37,526 nucleotides of DNA from contig NZ_JAEQMY010000048.1 of the NCBI RefSeq assembly GCF_016743775.1, positions 1-37,526 of the forward strand, read 5' to 3'. The position numbers and the translations under genes are program-made. The notes below the pieces were generated by a model. The model did not search any database. It was given only the letters and a program-made list of their open reading frames with translations, and had not been told where the DNA came from. This document shows, piece by piece, positions 23,367 to 31,156 of the stretch. This DNA is from Microvirga aerilata (lineage in GTDB: Bacteria > Pseudomonadota > Alphaproteobacteria > Rhizobiales > Beijerinckiaceae). Positions within the stretch are counted from its first letter, which is position 1; each line of letters begins with the position of its first letter.

Positions 23367-24515
23367 CTATTGGGAGGCCTCAGGGAACGTGAGTGTCACC
23401 ACTAGCCCAGCGTCATTCCGAATATCGATGTCCCCCCGGATCTGCTGAACGAGAGACCGAACGAGGCCATAGCCGAGCGATCCTTCCCGAAGCTGCGAGA
23501 TCCCAACTCCATCATCCTGGACGACCAGTTCAACCGATCCCGGTAGGCTGCGGCGCGACTGGACGAGGATCGCCCCTGACCGTGGTGCTGGGAACGCATA
23601 CTTCACGGCGTTGGTAATGAGTTCGGTGAGCACGATGCCAAGCGGAACCGCCGTGTCGGCGTCGACCAGGATCCCATCCTCCATCGTCGCCTCGAGGTGG
23701 ATGCGATCGTCGTTCTCCGTGATCGGCCTCAAGGCCTCGCACAGGTCCGCCACGTACACGGAAACATCAACACGCTGAGCCTTTTCCGACTTGCTGAGGA
23801 GGTCGTGCACCCGCGCCATTGCGTTGAGCCGGTCATGGGCTTCATCGAAGAGGGCCCTCACAGCCGGATCCGGCTGCCGTCGGCCCTGGATGGCGAGGAG
23901 AGAGGCGGCTATGGCAAGGCTGTTCTTGGCCCGGTGGTTGACCTCGACCAGCAGCATCCCCCGCTCGGCGACCAGAGCCGATAGCTTGACGTTGACGGCT
24001 TCCAACTCCTGGGTTCTAGCCGCCACTCGGGCTTCCAGTTCAGAAGCAAGCGTCCGAAGGTTCTCTTCTGCGTCATAGCGTCGGGTAATGTCGAGGTAGG
24101 AGAGAAAGTGATTGGTGACGGTACCTTGGCCGTCATCCACAGGACTGGCGAACAGCATGGCCCGAAACGGGCTGCCATCCTTTCGGTACTGAAGGATCTC
24201 CAGCGTCTCGTCCCGTCCCTGCTGGATCGCGGCCTCATAGCGCCGGATGGCCTCCGGGTCGGTGCCCTCGCCATTCATGAAGTGCGGGTCCTGTCCGAGC
24301 AACTCATCCGTGGTGTAGCCGGACAGGTCGACGAAGGATTGGTTGACGAAAACGATTGGATTGCCAGGCAGGGTGGCGTCAGTCACGAGCATCGGCATCC
24401 GGGTCCGCCGGACAGCCTCGACGAACATCCCGCCTTGCTGCCGAACCGCCTCGATGTGCCGTTCGGAGACGGTCCGTTCAGTGGTGTCCGCCTTGTTCTC
24501 CTCAAACTCGTTCAT
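23367..24515 (-). CDS. PAS-HisKA_2 sensor histidine kinase
   Basis: A 382-aa cytoplasmic kinase. The PAS domain (about 35-150) is LOV-like in sequence (VFVNQSFVDLSGYTTDELLG, then QYRKDGSPFRAMLFASPV), but the photoactive motif NCRFLQ is replaced by DPHFMN, so there is no flavin-reactive Cys. A coiled linker (DAEENLRTLASELEARVAAR) leads to the HisKA_2 H-box EVNHRAKNSLA with His194 and an ATPase domain with N-box ELITNAVKYAF and DDGVGI. ATG 24515 is chosen for its CGGAG ribosome site 5 nt upstream; the longer frame to 24641 has none. It probably signals to the receiver just downstream, and HisKA_2 kinases commonly act in the general stress pathway. Confidence 0.88.
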   Translation of the reverse strand: MNEFEENKADTTERTVSERHIEAVRQQGGMFVEAVRRTRMPMLVTDATLPGNPIVFVNQSFVDLSGYTTDELLGQDPHFMNGEGTDPEAIRRYEAAIQQGRDETLEILQYRKDGSPFRAMLFASPVDDGQGTVTNHFLSYLDITRRYDAEENLRTLASELEARVAARTQELEAVNVKLSALVAERGMLLVEVNHRAKNSLAIAASLLAIQGRRQPDPAVRALFDEAHDRLNAMARVHDLLSKSEKAQRVDVSVYVADLCEALRPITENDDRIHLEATMEDGILVDADTAVPLGIVLTELITNAVKYAFPAPRSGAILVQSRRSLPGSVELVVQDDGVGISQLREGSLGYGLVRSLVQQIRGDIDIRNDAGLVVTLTFPEASQ

Positions 24516-24597
24516 CGCCACTCCGGTTTGGTATGGGTGAAGTGACAGCTCTCGGCCGTGCTCAGCCGGTCGCTCAATCCTTTGTCCCGCAAGCCGC

Positions 24598-24789
24598 TCA
24601 TGCTCTGATCTCATGCTCTCGAACAGCACGCTCCGTCGCACCTGATCGGATCCGGTACGAGACCTCGCCGGTCTCGTCGGCCGGCATGAGACGGGTTACC
24701 TCGTAGATGCCGCTGCCACTGGCACGGCTGTCGGAAATCGGCGCACGCACGAGGCGCACCATCTGACGGATCTTGTATTTGTGAAGCAT
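24598..24789 (-). CDS. Conserved hypothetical protein (63 aa)
   Basis: Reads MLHKYKIRQMVRLVRAPISD, then YEVTRLMPADETGEVSYRIRS and ERAVREHEIRA. Short beta-rich proteins with this KYKIGQxVRLVR...YEVxRLMPADETGExxYRIR pattern are common in Hyphomicrobiales, function unknown (recalled). It precedes the PAS kinase on the same strand by 82 nt. The ribosome site (GGAAA) is weak. Confidence 0.75.
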   Translation of the reverse strand: MLHKYKIRQMVRLVRAPISDSRASGSGIYEVTRLMPADETGEVSYRIRSGATERAVREHEIRA

Positions 24790-24834
24790 TTTGGTTTCCG
24801 TGTGAGACTGCGCAGTGGCGGCGCGATGTGGGTA

Positions 24835-24864
24835 AACAAAAAGCCGCTCCCCAGGGGGAGCGGC
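24835..24864 (-). terminator. Rho-independent terminator of the cold-shock gene
   Basis: On the minus strand a hairpin with arms GCCGCTCCCC and GGGGAGCGGC (24843-24864) is followed by TTTTTG and further T's. It lies about 45 nt after the stop of the cold-shock gene. Confidence 0.85.
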
Positions 24865-24907
24865 CTTGATGGCTCAGTGCAGGTAAGCCTGCACCGAAGT
24901 GACGACT

Positions 24908-25117
24908 TTATGCCATCTCGATATTATTGACGGCGATCTTGCCGGAGCGGCGGTCTTCAGCCGTGTCGAAGGCAACCTTCTGGCCTTCGACGAGGCCGCG
25001 CATGCCGGCGCGCTCGAGAGCGGTGGCATGGACAAACACGTCCTTGCTGCCATCGTTCGGCTGGATGAAGCCGAAGCCCTTCATGTCATTGTAGAACTTT
25101 ACTGTGCCCGTGTTCAT
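24908..25117 (-). CDS. Cold-shock protein (CspA family)
   Basis: A 69-aa single cold-shock domain that binds single-stranded RNA/DNA as a chaperone. RNP1 is KGFGFI (13-18) and RNP2 is VFVHAT (27-32), with the start MNTGTVKFYN typical of alphaproteobacterial Csp. The length is normal. It has its own terminator and a long upstream non-coding region (25118-25484) that could hold a structured leader, as csp mRNAs often do, though no specific element could be proven. Confidence 0.95.
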   Translation of the reverse strand: MNTGTVKFYNDMKGFGFIQPNDGSKDVFVHATALERAGMRGLVEGQKVAFDTAEDRRSGKIAVNNIEMA

Positions 25118-25484
25118 GGGAGTATCCTTAGGCTATGCGTGAGTGCACGTGAGTTTGAGGTCGCACAGAAGTGCAGCCCTGTGCTCGGGTTCGTCGATGT
25201 TTGGGGAGAGTGCCTGAAGATCCGCCTGGCAAAGCCACAAGCGAAACGGCCCGATTGTTCGGCCAAAGTCGATAAGTTCAATATGGGGCTCTCATACCGG
25301 ATTACAAGGTTGGCAGCTGCGCCCATGCAGAGACGATACAGCCAGGGAGACGCGGCCGACCGATGCTGTGACGTGGCTCACGCAGGTGACTTCGATTGCA
25401 AAGGAAAGGAGCCGCCTCTTCGCCAGTTAGCTTGGCTTTCAGGGAAAGCCTTCCGCGGGAGCATGGCCGGGCTTTGAAGCAGCT
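25118..25484. other. Cold-shock gene upstream region, no gene
   Basis: No protein-like frame with a ribosome site on either strand. Probably holds the promoter and 5' leader of the cold-shock gene (minus). I could not identify a promoter or a cold-box with confidence. Confidence 0.4.
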
Positions 25485-25679
25485 TTATAGGGATCGGGTC
25501 CCAAGCAGGAGGCGGCGGAAGTCGCTAGGGGGATGCTGCCGCCCGTCCGCATCGGTGATGAGGACGTCGAGCACTCCGTCAGCAATAAAGGCACGGGCCT
25601 TCTCGACCGCTGCGGCCGCTGTCTCGCAGGTGACCGCCAGCAGCCCATTCAGTGCTTGTCCCGTCACAACGAAGAACAT
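25485..25679 (-). CDS. Conserved hypothetical protein (64 aa)
   Basis: MFFVVTGQALNGLLAVTCET begins at ATG 25679 with GGGGAGG close upstream; the longer frame to 25766 lacks a ribosome site. The pattern AAAAVEKARAFIADGVLDVLITDADGRQHPPSDF suggests a small alpha/beta protein. I recall similar short proteins from Bradyrhizobium-like genomes with no known role. Confidence 0.72.
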   Translation of the reverse strand: MFFVVTGQALNGLLAVTCETAAAAVEKARAFIADGVLDVLITDADGRQHPPSDFRRLLLGTRSL

Positions 25680-26151
25680 GCAACCTCCCCTTGGTTGAGC
25701 ATGTTGGCACAAGATGTGATTCGTGATCCGATCACCAACCTTTTCTGATGGGTCGGCCGATATCAAATTTGAGCCCGCCAGTTCTTGTTGTAATCCAACA
25801 ATGTCTTGTGCTTACACGGCGTAGGCTGTTGGCGGCTTGAAGGTCCGCAACGGGTCATGCTCTGCCGATCCCCGACCGCTCGCGAACGTCTGCTTCGGCT
25901 GAGTTAGCTGCCCTCCGCCTAACTTCTCAGATGTGCCAAAATCGGTCCTTACGACCAGCGTTTCCAACACTTATGCTCTCTGGTCCGTCGACGCTCTGGT
26001 TCGGATCAGCGCATCATCCCCCCGGCCTTAAGCTTGACGCGACGAGCCCCACTGAGAGTGCATGAACGGTTTCAGATGATGTCTCCTGCTCCGAACGTCT
26101 GGAGGTTCGCAGGTTCAACGCTCTTCACCTCTTAGAACAACCCGGCGGTTC
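25680..26151. other. Intergenic region downstream of the TRAP/PPC operon
   Basis: No gene supported. A short fragment (CGAACGTCTGCTTCGG, 25883-25898) is reminiscent of copy A of the dispersed repeat but too short to call. TTGTTG-TAAT-CCAACAA at about 25788 is a small inverted repeat. No clear terminator for the operon was found; GAACC-GCCG-GGTTGTTC (minus, about 26137-26154) is a weak hairpin without T-run. Confidence 0.4.
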
Positions 26152-27012
26152 CTAAGGCTGGTTGACCTCTTCGATCACCAACTCGAAGGTCACGCAAACG
26201 GGGTTGTCTCCGCGGACGAGACTCCCTGAGAAAATTTGGCCTTCCATGTCGACCACATCGATCTGGAGCGAGGCTCTTGGCCGGCCTTGGGCACTCTCCA
26301 CCCTGCCTTCGTGGATCAACACCTCCGTGGCGTATGCCTCCACGCGCCCACCATCGGTGAATCGCACCCCGTTCAGGCTGCCGATGCCGTAAACATTTGC
26401 CCTTCCGATTCCCTGCCTTGAACAGATGTCCTCAATGGCGAGGCTGATATCCTCATTGGGCCGGACCTTCGCCAGCAGCACGCGCGAACCTACCGGCTCC
26501 TGCCTGTCTTCGGCGACCGGTGCGGGTTCGAACAGGGTAAAGTTCGTCTCGAGGTCAGGCAGAGCCTTGAAGGTAGCGCGCCCCAGGCCGATCCCGCTGA
26601 CCTCCATGGGCTCTGCCACCACGGTTTCGGGGGCCAGCATGTGGCCCATCTGCATGCCCTCCGTTGTCTCCCAGATCCCGTGACAGTGAACGAAAGGCTT
26701 GCCATCGCGCTGCCCGACAATGGCGCAGGCGCGCGTGATCTCGACCAAGCCTTCAGGTGCAAAGGTGTCGCTGAACCAGGCTACGTGATGGGCGTCCGGC
26801 GATGCAGCCGGCATGACGAACCTGAACGGCTCGCACCGTCCGCCCATGAGCGTCACGAATCCTCCGACGCAGCCCGAAGCCGCGAATCCCCTGGCGATAG
26901 CCGCGTCGACCGAATGCCCCGGTTCGAGTACGAAGCGCAGCCGAATGGGCACGCCTGCGACTTCGACCGTGCGCTCCAGGGATACGGGACCCGGGTGATG
27001 GATATGCCTCAT
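26152..27012 (-). CDS. Double PPC/DUF296-domain protein (fused pair)
   Basis: A 286-aa protein made of two PPC (DUF296) domains. The first (about 20-165) keeps the probable metal site, FVHCHGIWE with His109 and His111, and GHML with His124. The second (about 178-284) begins RVLLAKVRPNEDISLAIEDI and at the same positions has RASLQIDV and SGSL, so the His ligands are lost. The two halves correspond one-to-one to the separate genes at 29215-29769 and 28830-29222. The domain is related to archaeal AF0104-like trimers; no enzymatic role is known. It is the last gene of the operon, 57 nt after the hydrolase. A DNA-binding role (as in plant AHL proteins) is unlikely, as no AT-hook is present. Confidence 0.82.
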   Translation of the reverse strand: MRHIHHPGPVSLERTVEVAGVPIRLRFVLEPGHSVDAAIARGFAASGCVGGFVTLMGGRCEPFRFVMPAASPDAHHVAWFSDTFAPEGLVEITRACAIVGQRDGKPFVHCHGIWETTEGMQMGHMLAPETVVAEPMEVSGIGLGRATFKALPDLETNFTLFEPAPVAEDRQEPVGSRVLLAKVRPNEDISLAIEDICSRQGIGRANVYGIGSLNGVRFTDGGRVEAYATEVLIHEGRVESAQGRPRASLQIDVVDMEGQIFSGSLVRGDNPVCVTFELVIEEVNQP

Positions 27013-27069
27013 TTCATTTACCTGCCTTTGTCAGGGTCTTGGGCGCCCTCGGCACAGGACCGAGATCTC

Positions 27070-27951
27070 TCAGTCCGCCCGCATGATCTGCTGGGGGTCA
27101 GCCCTTGGATCGCGAGGTCCCCATCGACCGGCTTCGACCTGAGCGATGAACTCGGCCACCACACGGTTGAACAAGGCGGGCTCCTCCAAGTTCAGGGTAT
27201 GGCCCGACTTCGGGAACATGGCGAGGCCGGAGCACGGTACGGTGCGCTTCAGGAAGATGCCCGGCTGAATGGAGTGATCATCCTCGTCACCCACGACCAC
27301 CAGCAGGGGAACCTGCATGGCGCTCAGTTCGTCCTTCACATCGTAGAGCGAAGGGCGGCGCATTTGGACGCCCCGCATAGTGTTGGCGGCCCCGCGGGCG
27401 GAGTGTTTCGCGAGCCTTTCGGCAAACAGCGTCCAGCCGCGTGGATCCTTGTCCTGGAACTGAACGCGCGACGCGCTCTCGGCGTAAACGGGGGTAAACC
27501 CCTCGGCGCCCCGCTCCTCGAAACCTCTCGCAACCTGCTCGGAGTTCTGGCGGAAGGCCTCCTGGTGCTCCTTCTCGGAGCCGTAGCCCGCACCGGCAAC
27601 GACGGCCGACAGCACACGGTCCGGATGGCGCAAGGCAGCATGCGCGCAGGCGAATGCGCCCATGGAAAGACCCACGACGTGGGCCTTCCCGATCCCTGCC
27701 GCATTCATCACGGCAACGATATCATCGGCCGCTCGCGCCTGTGGATACTGCTCCACACGCTCCGGAATATCCGAAGGTAAATAGCCCCGGGCCGCAAAGG
27801 TAATGCACTGGGGCCGGCCGGAGAAGTAACTGACCTGAGGCTCCCAGCTCCAGTAATTCCCGCCGAACTCGTGCACGAACACGAGGGGCCTGCCCTGGCC
27901 GGCGGATTCGTAAAAGAGCCGCACGCCGTCGCCCGTGCTTGCAAATGCCAT
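27070..27951 (-). CDS. Alpha/beta hydrolase
   Basis: A 293-aa alpha/beta-hydrolase fold enzyme resembling 3-oxoadipate enol-lactonase and C-C bond hydrolases. The nucleophile elbow is GLSMGA with Ser96, the acid is in VVGDEDD (Asp222 or 224) and the base His251 in KSGHTLNLEEP. The oxyanion region is VHEFGGNYWSWEPQ. GGAGG lies before the ATG. It is 12 nt after the SDR and probably hydrolyses a lactone, ester, or ring-cleavage product in the pathway; the substrate is unknown. Confidence 0.88.
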   Translation of the reverse strand: MAFASTGDGVRLFYESAGQGRPLVFVHEFGGNYWSWEPQVSYFSGRPQCITFAARGYLPSDIPERVEQYPQARAADDIVAVMNAAGIGKAHVVGLSMGAFACAHAALRHPDRVLSAVVAGAGYGSEKEHQEAFRQNSEQVARGFEERGAEGFTPVYAESASRVQFQDKDPRGWTLFAERLAKHSARGAANTMRGVQMRRPSLYDVKDELSAMQVPLLVVVGDEDDHSIQPGIFLKRTVPCSGLAMFPKSGHTLNLEEPALFNRVVAEFIAQVEAGRWGPRDPRADPQQIMRAD

Positions 27952-27963
27952 TACGATCCTCCT

Positions 27964-28767
27964 TCAACGGAACTCGGAGACGGCGCAACTCTGCCCACCG
28001 TCCACTGGTAGGCAAACGCCGGTGATGAACTGGGCCTCATCAGAGGCCAGGAACACGGCGGCGTTGGCGATATCCCAGGCTGTTCCCATCCTGCCGACCG
28101 GAACGGCCGCGTTGCGTGCCGCCACCATCTCCTCCACGGAGGCGTATTGCCCAGAGATCTGCCGGTAGATCAGCGGGGTGTCGATGAGGCCGGGCATAAT
28201 GCAGTTGGCACGAATGCCCTGGCGGGCATACTGCATCGCGAGCGCCACGGTAGCCTGGTTCACCGCCGCCTTGGTGGCGTAGTAGGCAAAATAGGGATAT
28301 CCGGTCCACCGGATCGCCGCGAGCGAGGAGATGTTGACGATGGCGCCTCCGCCCTGACGCAGCATGTGGGGGATGACGGCCTTCGCCGTGCGGTAGACGG
28401 GTCCGATGTTCAATTTGAGTGCGGCCTCGAACTGCTCTTCGCTGAGCTCGACCGGCCCGCCCATGTGGGTGACGCCGACGTTGTTGTGCAGGATGCTAAT
28501 GCTCCCGAAACGCTCGATGACCTGCGTTACTGCGCTCTCGACTGACCCCGTGTCAGTGACGTCCGCCGCGACGGCAATGGCCTCGCCGCCTTCACCCGCA
28601 ATGATGGATGCGGTTTCCTCCGCAGCTTCCTGCACCAGGTCGATGCAGGCTACGCGGGCCCCTTCCCGCGCATAGGCGGCGGCCGCAGCCTTGCCGTTTC
28701 CCCATCCCGGCCCCGAGGACCCTGCCCCGAACACGACGGCAGTCCTGCCTATAAGACGATCAACCAT
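27964..28767 (-). CDS. SDR-family oxidoreductase with unusual nucleotide loop
   Basis: A 267-aa classical short-chain dehydrogenase. The catalytic residues are Ser147/148 (VNISS), Tyr162 and Lys166 (AYYATK), with NNVG in place of NNAG. The cofactor loop is stretched, GAGSSGPGWGNGKA, instead of TGxxxGIG. Asp43 (CIDL) after strand 2 suggests NAD rather than NADP. The C-terminus FITGVCLPVDGGQS is typical. Likely oxidises a hydroxyl intermediate, perhaps a hydroxyacyl-CoA or alicyclic alcohol. Confidence 0.88.
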   Translation of the reverse strand: MVDRLIGRTAVVFGAGSSGPGWGNGKAAAAAYAREGARVACIDLVQEAAEETASIIAGEGGEAIAVAADVTDTGSVESAVTQVIERFGSISILHNNVGVTHMGGPVELSEEQFEAALKLNIGPVYRTAKAVIPHMLRQGGGAIVNISSLAAIRWTGYPYFAYYATKAAVNQATVALAMQYARQGIRANCIMPGLIDTPLIYRQISGQYASVEEMVAARNAAVPVGRMGTAWDIANAAVFLASDEAQFITGVCLPVDGGQSCAVSEFR

Positions 28768-28829
28768 TCATCTCCGCTCCACCTCGCAGCGCTAAGGCGC
28801 CAGACGCCGCTGCCGTGGCGCCATGCCGT

Positions 28830-29222
28830 TCACTTTGCAGGAAGCCACTCCTCGAGGGTGACCTCAAACGTCATGCAGATTGGGTTCAAGCCGGCGACGA
28901 AAGGTCCGCCATAGACATTCCCCTCCGGGTCTGCCACGACGCCCGTGAGTGCTGCCCTGAGCGAGCCGTCATCGCCCTGACGCACCTCGCCCGCCAGGCT
29001 GACGATTTCCACGGCCGGACCTTGGATCTGGAGGTACTTACCGTCGATCGTGCCCATGCATGCATCCACGAGGCTGCCCAGCGCACCGCGCACGAATGCG
29101 TTTCTGAAGCCTTCGGCGAGACACAGCTTCTCCACCCCTTGGACGAGATCCTCGTTGGGAGCGATCCTCGCGTAGGCCACACGGCCCATTGAGCCGTTCT
29201 CGACGGCGATCATCTCACCCAT
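28830..29222 (-). CDS. PPC/DUF296 protein, C-terminal-type half (ligand-less)
   Basis: A 130-aa single-domain protein equivalent to the second half of the fused PPC protein. RVAYARIAPNEDLVQGVEKL parallels RVLLAKVRPNEDISLAIEDI there. At the metal positions it has SLRAALTG and YGGPFV, without His. The start ATG at 29222 overlaps the stop of the preceding gene by 8 nt, which implies translational coupling and a fixed ratio to its partner. A longer frame to 29291 is less likely. It probably forms mixed oligomers with the His-bearing half (inference). Confidence 0.8.
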   Translation of the reverse strand: MGEMIAVENGSMGRVAYARIAPNEDLVQGVEKLCLAEGFRNAFVRGALGSLVDACMGTIDGKYLQIQGPAVEIVSLAGEVRQGDDGSLRAALTGVVADPEGNVYGGPFVAGLNPICMTFEVTLEEWLPAK

Positions 29223-29769
29223 TGGTCGTTTCCTTGTATGGTTGAAGAAGCGCAATGTTCGTTTCGGGATCGTAGGCCTGCCGGAGTTCAAACTCGTCGA
29301 GCGAGGTGACGAGAACTGGGACCGGATCGCGGCTGACGATGCAGGTATCCGTCAGGATGTGGCCACCCTTGACCTCCCCGCTTTCGGTGCGGATCGCGGC
29401 ATGGCAATGCACGAGCGGCGAGCCGTTCATGCTTGTTCCCAGCGTCGCATTGCCGAAAATCATGTACGTGCGGCCGGCGGGAACCGGCTTGGAATAGGCG
29501 ATTACAGCCTGCCCCTGCTGATCAGGAGGCGCGACGCAATATTGAACGCCCTCGAAATAGCCGCCGAGGATTGTCGTCGAGGCAGACGTGATCCCCATTT
29601 CCGCCAGTGGCTTCACGAGGCCGTCGAAAAGGCTCACGCCGGGCAACAGCGCCAGTCTGACATGCCGCCCCTTGGACGAACGAAGGCTTTGAATGCGAAC
29701 CGGGTTGAAGCGGCCGGGGTGGATCAAGGTACGCGGCCGGGGCAACTGCGTCGTGACTACCCGTTTCAT
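29215..29769 (-). CDS. PPC/DUF296 protein, N-terminal-type half (metal site kept)
   Basis: A 184-aa protein equivalent to the first half of the fused PPC protein. The conserved His cluster is LVHCHAAIRT (His121, His123) and GGHIL (His137). The beta-rich core includes GVSLFDGLVKPLAEMGITSA and ILGGYFEGVQY. Start ATG shares one base with the stop of the hexapeptide gene (TGATG). Function unknown; its place between a CoA-pathway hexapeptide protein and an SDR points to a catabolic role, perhaps as a metal-dependent enzyme or binding protein. Confidence 0.8.
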   Translation of the reverse strand: MKRVVTTQLPRPRTLIHPGRFNPVRIQSLRSSKGRHVRLALLPGVSLFDGLVKPLAEMGITSASTTILGGYFEGVQYCVAPPDQQGQAVIAYSKPVPAGRTYMIFGNATLGTSMNGSPLVHCHAAIRTESGEVKGGHILTDTCIVSRDPVPVLVTSLDEFELRQAYDPETNIALLQPYKETTNG

Positions 29770-30311
29770 CAGACACCTCCGGAGGCAGGTGCCAGCTCAC
29801 GCACGTATCGACGCCAGCGCCTGACATAAAGCGCCGCTCCCTCGGTCAGGTTCTGCACGCCGGCATCATCGATCTCCCGAATGACACGGCCCGGGGCCCC
29901 CATGACGAGTGAATTATCGGGAATGACCTTGTTCTCGGTGATTAGCGTGTTCGCGCCGATCAGGCAGTTCCGACCGATCTGCGCTCCGTTGAGGATGGTC
30001 GAGTTCATGCCGATCAAGGTGTTCGAACCGATGGTGCAGCCATGCAGCATCACCTTATGACCGATCGTGCAGTCCTCGCCGATCGTCAGCGGATATCCGG
30101 GATCGACATGAAGCACGCAGCCGTCCTGGACATTGCTGCGTTCGCCGATCTCGATGAGGTCGTCGTCGGCACGCAACACCGTGCCAAACCAGATGCTGGC
30201 CTCGCGTTTAAGACGAACGTTGCCGATCAGAACGGCTCCTGGAGCGATCCAGTACTCGCCCTCTTGGGGAAGGACAGGTGCTGTTTCAGCAAGGGAGAAC
30301 AAATGGGTCAT
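29769..30311 (-). CDS. Gamma-carbonic-anhydrase/PaaY-like hexapeptide protein
   Basis: A 180-aa left-handed beta-helix trimer protein. The zinc ligands of the family are present: His68 (GCVLHVD), His85 and His90 (IGHKVMLHGC); Arg47 and Asp49 (VLRADD) match the Cam active-site region. In CoA-dependent catabolic clusters, relatives (PaaY, CaiE) act as CoA thioesterases that rescue CoA from dead-end intermediates. That role fits this operon better than CO2 hydration, but sequence alone does not decide. It starts 11 nt after the upstream SDR. Confidence 0.87.
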   Translation of the reverse strand: MTHLFSLAETAPVLPQEGEYWIAPGAVLIGNVRLKREASIWFGTVLRADDDLIEIGERSNVQDGCVLHVDPGYPLTIGEDCTIGHKVMLHGCTIGSNTLIGMNSTILNGAQIGRNCLIGANTLITENKVIPDNSLVMGAPGRVIREIDDAGVQNLTEGAALYVRRWRRYVRELAPASGGV

Positions 30312-30322
30312 GTTTGAGCCTT

Positions 30323-31117
30323 CTATGCCTGGACAGGCGGATCGAAAGCGGCGGACGGCTCGCCGATGATGCCCGCGGTAGTGAAACCGCCATCAACGCA
30401 GATCGTCTGGCCGGTGACGTAGCTGGACTTGCGATCGTCGAGGAGGAAAATGGCCGCTCCGGCGATCTCGGCAGGCGATCCATAGCGCCGCTGTGGCACC
30501 GTGGTCATCCAGGCGGCGCGCACCTCCGGTGTATGGATCTCCTGCACGAGCGGCGTCTCGATCGGACCGGGAGCGATCGCGTTCACCCGAATGCCGACGG
30601 ACGCGAGCTCGACCGCCATGACCTTGGTCATCGTGAGCACGCCGCCCTTGGACGCGCCATAGGCGACGCGTCCCTTGTTGCCCTTGATCCCAGAAACGGA
30701 GGCGATGTTGATGATCGAGCCTGCGCCGCGGGTGCGCATGTGCCTGGCCGCCTCCCGCGAGACCACGAAGCTGCCGATCAGGTTGACTTCCAGCATCTTC
30801 CGGAAGAGATCGACGCTGGTGTCGAGTGCCGGAACGTCGCGCCCGATGCCGGCCGAGTTGACGACACCCGTCAGGGGGCCGAACTCCGCCTCGCAGGCCG
30901 CGATGGCGCGGACGACAGCGTCCTCGTCCGCAACGTTCATCTGCTCGTACCGCACGCGGTCGCCCGGTGCGCCGAGGGAATCCCGGCATCGGTCGAGGTT
31001 ACCCGGATCGAGATCGGCAACGATCACGCGCCAGCCCTCCCCAAGAGCCGCCTCGACCACCGCAAGGCCGATGCCCGACGCTCCTCCGGTCACGAGGACC
31101 GAGTGTTGCTGAACCAT
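30323..31117 (-). CDS. SDR-family oxidoreductase (FabG/3-hydroxyacyl-type)
   Basis: A 264-aa classical SDR. Cofactor loop TGGASGIG (10-17), Asp35 or Asp37 (VADLD) for NAD preference, NSAG (87-90), catalytic Ser140, Tyr153 and Lys157 (YGASK), and TGQTICVDGGF near the end. ATG 31117 is chosen for its GGGGAG ribosome site; the frame extends upstream to 31156 without one. It follows the acyl-CoA ligase by 39 nt and probably oxidises a hydroxyacyl-CoA before thiolysis. Confidence 0.9.
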   Translation of the reverse strand: MVQQHSVLVTGGASGIGLAVVEAALGEGWRVIVADLDPGNLDRCRDSLGAPGDRVRYEQMNVADEDAVVRAIAACEAEFGPLTGVVNSAGIGRDVPALDTSVDLFRKMLEVNLIGSFVVSREAARHMRTRGAGSIINIASVSGIKGNKGRVAYGASKGGVLTMTKVMAVELASVGIRVNAIAPGPIETPLVQEIHTPEVRAAWMTTVPQRRYGSPAEIAGAAIFLLDDRKSSYVTGQTICVDGGFTTAGIIGEPSAAFDPPVQA

Positions 31118-31156
31118 GTTTGTCTCCCCATTAGGCGAATGATGCGCCGTTTCCAC

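Noticed and set aside
25883..25898. Possible third copy of the dispersed repeat
   Set aside because: Only a short block resembles copy A; too little to call.
26641..27780. 379-aa open frame on the plus strand
   Set aside because: Mirror of the PPC fusion and hydrolase genes; no recognisable motif.
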